Assembly: GCA_014584465.1 (NCBI GenBank)
Contig: JACTMU010000096.1
Location: 1-47,392, forward strand
Direction: 5' to 3'
DNA: 47,392 bases
From: Pseudomonadota bacterium
Lineage (GTDB): Bacteria; Bdellovibrionota; Bdellovibrionia; Bdellovibrionales; JACTMU01
The notes beneath the pieces are model-generated. The model worked only from the letters and a program-made list of their open reading frames with translations, did not search any database and was not told the origin of the DNA. Position 1 is the stretch's first letter, and each line of letters opens with the position of its first letter. The position numbers and the translations under genes were made by a program. Positions 43,099-47,392 of this stretch are shown here, in pieces.

Positions 43099-43848
43099 GT
43101 GGATTTGGCCCTGAGAAAGATTGATAGCTTTTCAAAGGATGAACCTATTGAGTCCCATCTCTGTGTACTTTTTGAACAGTTCTGTTGCCAGGCTCAGGCA
43201 GAGGGATTGAAGATATTGCCTTATCGCACGAGTCCGCTTGAAAATTTACGACGACGCAGTGAGAATCACAAGGAGCGTGTTCTTGAGAATTTTAGAAGTT
43301 ACTATGAAATATGTGCTGAAACAATTAAGGAAGGGTTTCATCTCCGGGACAGCCTTCAGCTTGCTTGGCGAGCTTTTGGAAAATTAAAGCTTCTACCGCC
43401 CAGCGACATTTTTGACAAGATTGATTTAGATTGTGACGTTATTGAGATTTATTCGCCAGAGGGTATCCAGATTTTTAGAAATCTAAGGTTCTTCGATATT
43501 TGCTCCTATACGCTTGACGAGATATTCGCTTATGACTGGCCCGAGCTATACAGCCGTGAACTGGCGATTACTCAAGGCATATTGAGCCTTGTAGAGAAGA
43601 TGTTTGAGGGAAAAATTCAAGTTACTACACCTGCAAATATTGAGATTCATACTGTGAAGGAGATATTTTCGGAAGAAAGAAACGAATATATTATTGAACA
43701 GAAGCTATTTTCTCCAGTGCTTAGGGTAAATAAGACAATTGGTGGTGTATTGGGTACATTTTCGATCTTGGGACGGACGTTTGGAAATGTTGAGAGTGGA
43801 AGAGAAGGTAGGGATTCCAGTGGTCATACTGGACATGGGTGTCTTTAG
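43099..43848 (+). CDS. Hypothetical cytoplasmic protein
   Basis: Protein of 249 residues without a recognised family. It starts at GTG 43099 with GAGGTAAG upstream. No signal peptide or transmembrane segment is seen. Residues 1-90 look alpha-helical and rich in charged residues. The middle (about 115-150, VIEIYSPEGIQIFRNLRFFDICSYTLDEIFAYDWPEL) has the alternating pattern of a PAS-like sensor, but this is only suggestive. The C terminus is Gly/Ser/Arg-rich and may be disordered. It is followed after 27 bp by an XRE-type regulator, so a role as a regulatory partner is possible. Confidence 0.65.
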   Translation: MDLALRKIDSFSKDEPIESHLCVLFEQFCCQAQAEGLKILPYRTSPLENLRRRSENHKERVLENFRSYYEICAETIKEGFHLRDSLQLAWRAFGKLKLLPPSDIFDKIDLDCDVIEIYSPEGIQIFRNLRFFDICSYTLDEIFAYDWPELYSRELAITQGILSLVEKMFEGKIQVTTPANIEIHTVKEIFSEERNEYIIEQKLFSPVLRVNKTIGGVLGTFSILGRTFGNVESGREGRDSSGHTGHGCL

Positions 43849-43875
43849 GTCAAAGGATGTTGTACGCGGAGGCAG

Positions 43876-44223
43876 GTGAAGGTGAAAGGCAAAGTTAAAC
43901 AGCCACAGCTAAATGTAACAGAAGGACGATTTGGTTCTTTTGGGGAGTATCTCCTTGAGAAGAGAGAAAGGATCGGGTTAACTCAAGGTGAGGTTGCTCG
44001 GGCTTTGGGATACAGTTCACCCCAGTTTGTCTCCAACTGGGAGCGAGGCACGTGTTCTCCTCCATTTAAGAAAATCAAAAAAATTGCTGTTATTTACGAG
44101 ATACCTTTGGATGAGCTCTATGACGTCCTAAGTGACTCTTATCAGGCATTTTTGCGGCGCGAACTTTTTGGAAGTCCTGATTCGGTTAAAAGGCGGCGTA
44201 GGGCAAGTGATAATCGTGCGTGA
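43876..44223 (+). CDS. XRE-family HTH transcriptional regulator
   Basis: Small DNA-binding protein of 115 residues (or 113 from the GTG at 43882, which is better spaced from GGAGG). The HTH spans about 24-80: FGEYLLEKRERIGLTQGEVARALGYSSPQFVSNWERGTCSPPFKKIKKIAVIYEIPLDELYDVL, a typical XRE/Cro-C1 helix-turn-helix. The C terminus is strongly basic. No sensor domain is present. It may control the neighbouring divergent genes; the TGTACA repeats at 44995-45017 are a candidate site. Confidence 0.85.
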   Translation: MKVKGKVKQPQLNVTEGRFGSFGEYLLEKRERIGLTQGEVARALGYSSPQFVSNWERGTCSPPFKKIKKIAVIYEIPLDELYDVLSDSYQAFLRRELFGSPDSVKRRRRASDNRA

Positions 44224-44272
44224 GATAAAGTGTATCAGTTTAGGGTGATTCTAGGCGGTAATTTGAATTTAT

Positions 44273-44974
44273 TTAGGCTGCTTTCGACTGTTTTTGTCGG
44301 TCTTCATTTAATAGACTTACCCTGTTTTCCCAGAGCCAATCTATTGCCTCTCGAACTTTTTGTTCTGGATGACTTTTGATATTTCTTGGTTCACAAACAA
44401 CAAGGTCACACTCAACATTGTGGACAATCGCCTTTGGGATAAGGCATTCAAAGCCAAAGAGATAGGCAAGTTCGTTCATTTTAACATCATTACGTGTCGG
44501 AGCAATGCCGGCATCGATATTGTATTCCCGCAATAAGTTGAGACCTAGCCCCAACAGCACATGGGCCCAGGAGAAGCCCAAGCGGTGCTTTCGCCACTCA
44601 GATGATACGGTCAGGTACTCCAAAGACATCAGCCTCTTCAGCCGGCGTTCTTCGAGTTCTTCTGTGAAAGTTTTTGGAAAATTGTTGCAAATGTAGGTGT
44701 GATCAAAGGTTGCCGTCCATCGCAGGTCAAAAAAGGTGTAGAGATGAATGGCGACGATTTCGTTACCATAGAAGATGACGGGCACGATATCCTGCCTAAG
44801 AAACTCATCGCTTCTTATGTGGCTAGTTCCGTCAAGACTTGTGAGTACATTGTCCCAAAAGTTCTTCCAGTAGCCATAGACCTGATTGTAAAGATCGAGG
44901 TGCTGAAAATTGTGAGGACATTTGCCAGGCATTAGAAAGTATTTAAATCTATTCAGTGGTACTTGCTCATTCAT
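44273..44974 (-). CDS. GNAT-fold acyltransferase-like protein
   Basis: Protein of 233 residues with a GNAT-like core. The region SLEYLTVSSEWRKHRLGFSWAHVLLGLGLNLL fits the acyl-CoA loop (RxxxLG) and helix, followed by a strand and a TRNDVKMNELAYLFGFE segment that parallels GNAT motif B. It is longer than typical acetyltransferases, somewhat like N-acyl amino acid synthases, so the acyl donor need not be acetyl-CoA. ATG 44974 has GAGG upstream; the frame also opens at 45001. Divergent from the radical SAM gene, so joint function is possible. Confidence 0.65.
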   Translation of the reverse strand: MNEQVPLNRFKYFLMPGKCPHNFQHLDLYNQVYGYWKNFWDNVLTSLDGTSHIRSDEFLRQDIVPVIFYGNEIVAIHLYTFFDLRWTATFDHTYICNNFPKTFTEELEERRLKRLMSLEYLTVSSEWRKHRLGFSWAHVLLGLGLNLLREYNIDAGIAPTRNDVKMNELAYLFGFECLIPKAIVHNVECDLVVCEPRNIKSHPEQKVREAIDWLWENRVSLLNEDRQKQSKAA

Positions 44975-44994
44975 TGAGTAAATCCTCACTATTT

Positions 44995-45017
44995 TGTACA
45001 ATAAATTTGTTTGTACA
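44995..45017. promoter_or_regulatory. Paired TGTACA sites in the divergent GNAT / radical SAM region
   Basis: Two TGTACA palindromes (44995-45000 and 45012-45017) lie 17 bp apart in the 247-bp divergent intergenic region, followed by an AT-only stretch (about 45039-45066) with palindromic character. A nearby XRE regulator makes an operator plausible but unproven. Confidence 0.25.
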
Positions 45018-45221
45018 GAAAACTGTTGTCAGATGCTCAAATAATAAATATTATTTATTTAATTATTATCTTGATTTCATACTAAGAATGAATTGGAGGC
45101 AAGTCCGGTTTAGTAACCTCGAAGATTCTTGGTCGCGTTTGGAACATCGTGCATCATAATTTAAGATGTTAGAGTTAAATAGGATTAATTACAATTCAGA
45201 TCTGGACCTCAAGGAGGAAAA

Positions 45222-46892
45222 ATGGACGCTGCAATTTGGCTTATCAATCTGTATGGAGTTCCATGCACGCCTAGCGCATTCAACCCTGATAACTCACTGG
45301 CGGTGTTGGCAGGAGCATTGAAAGACGGAGGATTCTTTCCAGAAATTCTTGATTTTCAAAATATTGATTTTTCCTCACAATTTGTTTCTCGACCTATTGG
45401 GAATGAAATCTATTCGTTGGTAGAGGAAACTCGAGGAAGAAAGATGAACAGTCTTGAGATTGAAAGATTTTCTACTCTTAACAAAGATTTAGTTCGGTTC
45501 CAGCTAGGTGTGCTTGAGGAATTGGCGATGTCCCTAACATTCAAGGCCAGGCAAGAACAGCCACTCTTTATCGGGTTTAAACTCTATTCGGGTGAGGGCT
45601 CGTTTTTTTCACGTTTTCTTGCATCGAAAATAAAGAGTGAGCTTGAGATTCCCTTGGTTGGAGGGGGGCCATTGATTCGGGTGGTGGGAAAAAAATTTCT
45701 CGAACTATATGGTGAATTTGACTATCTCCTCTGCGGGGAAGCTGATCGCAGCATTGTTGCCTTGGCCAAGTATCTGCAAGGTAAGCACACCTTAGATTCA
45801 GTCAAAGGATTGGCCTATCGACGTGCTACTTCTGTCTGCCAAAATTCTGAGGACCTGATACTCTCCCTGGATGATCTTCCAGAACCCGTATACGATCGAA
45901 GCTGTTATCCAGTAATTCATGAACCAGGCAAAAAGGCCCTTGTCTTTCAGATCGATGAGTCAAGGGGATGCGCGAACTCCTGTTCCTTTTGTGTGCATCC
46001 AATCGTCAATGGACACAAATATAGAATGGTTTCTCCTAATAAAGTTGTGTCTCGGATTGGTGAGCTCCAGAATCAATTTGGCGCCTACGCCTTTCGGTTT
46101 ACCGGATCCAATACACCGAAGAAATTCTTGAGAGAGTTTGCAAATCAGGTGAAACAACAAAACCTAGACATCAAATATTCCTGTTATTCATCCGTCAATT
46201 CAACCGATGGATCGGATTTGAATATCCTCAAGCAGAGTGGATTGGCCGGAGTGTTTGTTGGAGTGGAAACCATGGATCATGATATTCTCCTCAACGTGTT
46301 TAATAAAAGAGGACAAAGTCGTGAAAAAGTGGAGCATTTGCTTAGGTCCTATCTTCATGCTGGAATCTATACAACGACGAGTTGGATTTATCCGATGCCT
46401 TTCGCGACAAACACAATTAGAAACGAAATGCGTGATTTTATACTTTCTGTTTACAATGGAAGGTCTCTAGATGAGGGAAGTGTGATGCTTGTTCCGTCTG
46501 GCTTGTTGCCGAACACAGAATGGTTTCTAGATCGTGATAAGTTTGGATTTAAGGTTTCAGATATCGATGATTTCTATCGTGGGTACATCGAATTGAACAT
46601 GAGGTTTTGGCTTCCGAGAAATCTCATGGGTCAATGGGCCTTTACGTTGCATGACCGTTCATTTTTGGAGTTAGCCACAGAATGTGATGATTTAGTGAAC
46701 GAACTCTTGGCCCATAGTATTCCGATGGGGATTACGGATGACTGGATGCTTCAGGGAAAGCTCTCTGGATTTAGTATGGCCGATTACAAGCGACTGGTCA
46801 CAAAGGCCTTTCTAACTGGGGACTATTCTGAGATAGGCCCAATTCTATGCAAGATAAATGGATCCTCAGAAAGAGGGGCGTGGGCAAGCTGA
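45222..46892 (+). CDS. Radical SAM protein with an N-terminal B12-binding-like domain
   Basis: Enzyme of 556 residues. The radical SAM core carries C250-ANS-C254-SF-C257 (CX3CX2C), followed by GSNTPKKF and a TIM-barrel-like region with FVGVETMDHDIL. The first 220 residues have the layout of a cobalamin-binding Rossmann domain (SLAVLAGALKDGGFFPEILDF, IPLVGGGPLIR, YLLCGEADRSIVALAKYL). The B12 signature DxHxxG is not visible, so true cobalamin binding is doubtful. Related proteins do methylations, cyclisations and RiPP or lipid modifications. AAGGAGG precedes the ATG at ideal spacing. No precursor peptide was recognised nearby. Confidence 0.88.
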   Translation: MDAAIWLINLYGVPCTPSAFNPDNSLAVLAGALKDGGFFPEILDFQNIDFSSQFVSRPIGNEIYSLVEETRGRKMNSLEIERFSTLNKDLVRFQLGVLEELAMSLTFKARQEQPLFIGFKLYSGEGSFFSRFLASKIKSELEIPLVGGGPLIRVVGKKFLELYGEFDYLLCGEADRSIVALAKYLQGKHTLDSVKGLAYRRATSVCQNSEDLILSLDDLPEPVYDRSCYPVIHEPGKKALVFQIDESRGCANSCSFCVHPIVNGHKYRMVSPNKVVSRIGELQNQFGAYAFRFTGSNTPKKFLREFANQVKQQNLDIKYSCYSSVNSTDGSDLNILKQSGLAGVFVGVETMDHDILLNVFNKRGQSREKVEHLLRSYLHAGIYTTTSWIYPMPFATNTIRNEMRDFILSVYNGRSLDEGSVMLVPSGLLPNTEWFLDRDKFGFKVSDIDDFYRGYIELNMRFWLPRNLMGQWAFTLHDRSFLELATECDDLVNELLAHSIPMGITDDWMLQGKLSGFSMADYKRLVTKAFLTGDYSEIGPILCKINGSSERGAWAS

Positions 46893-47058
46893 CGGCTTTC
46901 GTGATCAATCATTTCCGGTATCCCAGAGTATTTTAGCAACTCAATGATTGTGCATCCTTCTAACGTCATCAATGAGTGAAAATAGATAACCATCAATTCT
47001 AAATTGCAATCGGGCTTTATTGCCAAAGTGGGGAGTCATCCTTCACCTAGGTTTACAA

Positions 47059-47205
47059 TCACACAGGAAAATAGTCCACATTTAAACAGACCAACTCCTC
47101 TTCCGATGAGGGCCCAACGATTTTCATCGTTTCGACAATGGCATCGTTGAAGATCTTCATCACAGCTTTGACATCTCTTTCGCTCAAGGCAATGATTGCG
47201 GAATA
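47059..47205 (-). pseudogene. C-terminal fragment of a TIGR02147/DUF4423-like gene
   Basis: The minus frame ending at TGA 47059-47061 encodes YSAIIALSERDVKAVMK, then FNDAIVETMKIVG, ELVCLNVDYFPV. This fits the C terminus of the TIGR02147 (DUF4423) family, which typically ends '...Y.LN..FFPL'. Only 48 codons remain. The homology stops exactly where the group II intron begins (47206), so the rest of the gene should lie beyond the intron to the right of the window. Family assignment is from memory of the pattern and is moderate. Confidence 0.55.
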
Positions 47206-47392
47206 GTGTGCGCTGGGCGAAGCTCAGCCAAGCTAGCGGGTGAATTCCTGTCAAGGTAGCCCAGAAATGGGGCCTTGTATCGAGTCTTGCAATCTGGAAG
47301 GACCTGATCTGTCAGGGAACGACCAGAGTGAAGCGTAGACAGAAAGTGTGCAGGCCGTAACGTAAGTGAAGCGATTGAGCCTCGTCAGATAT
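47206..47392 (+). mobile_element. 5' end of a bacterial group II intron (runs off the window)
   Basis: The sequence begins GTGTG, the group II 5' consensus, and continues with a stem GCTGGGC-GAA-GCTCAGC. Blocks such as AAGCTAGCGGGTG, GGTAGCCCAGAAATGGGGCC, TGTATCGAGTCTTGCAATC, GACCTGATCTGTCAGG and GACCAGAGTGAAGCGTAGAC follow. These match the domain I sequence of bacterial group II introns as I know it. A reverse transcriptase/maturase should lie outside the window. The intron is in the plus orientation while the gene it cuts is on the minus strand, so it could not be spliced from that gene's mRNA. Confidence 0.75.

Noticed and set aside
1-47392. CRISPR arrays, rRNA, tRNA or prophage
   Set aside because: I saw no spaced short repeats, no rRNA- or tRNA-like sequence and no phage structural genes. 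A covariance-model scan was not possible here.

Overview
The window reads as chromosomal DNA of a Gram-negative, didermic bacterium. It encodes many lipobox lipoproteins, a TolC/MacA/MacB-type export set, an LPS-core-type glycosyltransferase and a TolB-like propeller. The abundance of predicted secreted proteases, the large unusual chemosensory proteins and a TIGR02147-like gene fragment suggest the Bdellovibrionota / former deltaproteobacterial sphere. This placement is inference only; no rRNA, tRNA or ribosomal protein gene is present to fix it.

Layout. 0.35-4.3 kb: an IPT/TIG-repeat lipoprotein and a hybrid CheA with a receiver at its N terminus. 4.4-8.3 kb: a lysophospholipid acyltransferase divergent from glpK, a 2Fe-2S ferredoxin, and a ClpX-like unfoldase with no zinc-binding domain, flanked by two 81-bp near-perfect palindromes. 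8.4-13.4 kb (minus strand): mutY, a TolB-like lipoprotein and a small secreted protein, then a PPP-type phosphatase fused to a PilZ domain and translationally coupled to a ZnT9-like CDF transporter. 13.5-15.3 kb: an agmatinase-family hydrolase convergent with an alpha-carbonic anhydrase lipoprotein. 15.7-21.8 kb: a cheW, heme-binding MCP and giant CheR/CheB-fusion locus. 21.8-25.1 kb: beta-carbonic anhydrase, GNAT, glycosyltransferase and S1 protease. 25.2-31.3 kb: a decayed nucleoside transporter, a MITE-like palindrome, a hybrid kinase with the same heme sensor as the MCP, a metzincin-like protease and a decayed alpha/beta hydrolase. 31.3-36.2 kb: a cupin and the TolC/MacA/MacB-like operon. 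36.2-40.6 kb (minus): three more HExxH proteins, one interrupted by an in-frame TGA. 40.8-42.7 kb: an AraC remnant, then VOC, YciI-like and GST-like genes with a second MITE-like palindrome. 42.7-47.4 kb: a visibly AT-richer region with an unknown protein, an XRE regulator, a GNAT-like protein and a radical SAM protein. It ends in a gene fragment cut by the 5' end of a group II intron that runs off the window.

How the genes work together. The strongest candidate for an undescribed system is the chemosensory set. A c-type-heme (Tll0287/DUF3365-like) chemoreceptor, its CheW, and one polypeptide carrying CheR, a receiver, CheB-like and CheD-like degenerate segments, a second receiver and an active CheB lie together. 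A REC-HPt-HATPase-CheW CheA lies 11 kb away, and a hybrid kinase with the same heme sensor lies 4 kb further on. Inverted repeats sharing a GGCnnGAAACC core sit beside the receptor and on both sides of the kinase. Other points of note are the phosphatase-PilZ fusion, three families of palindromic repeats that form the ends or starts of coding sequences, and at least five broken genes, which suggest ongoing genome turnover.
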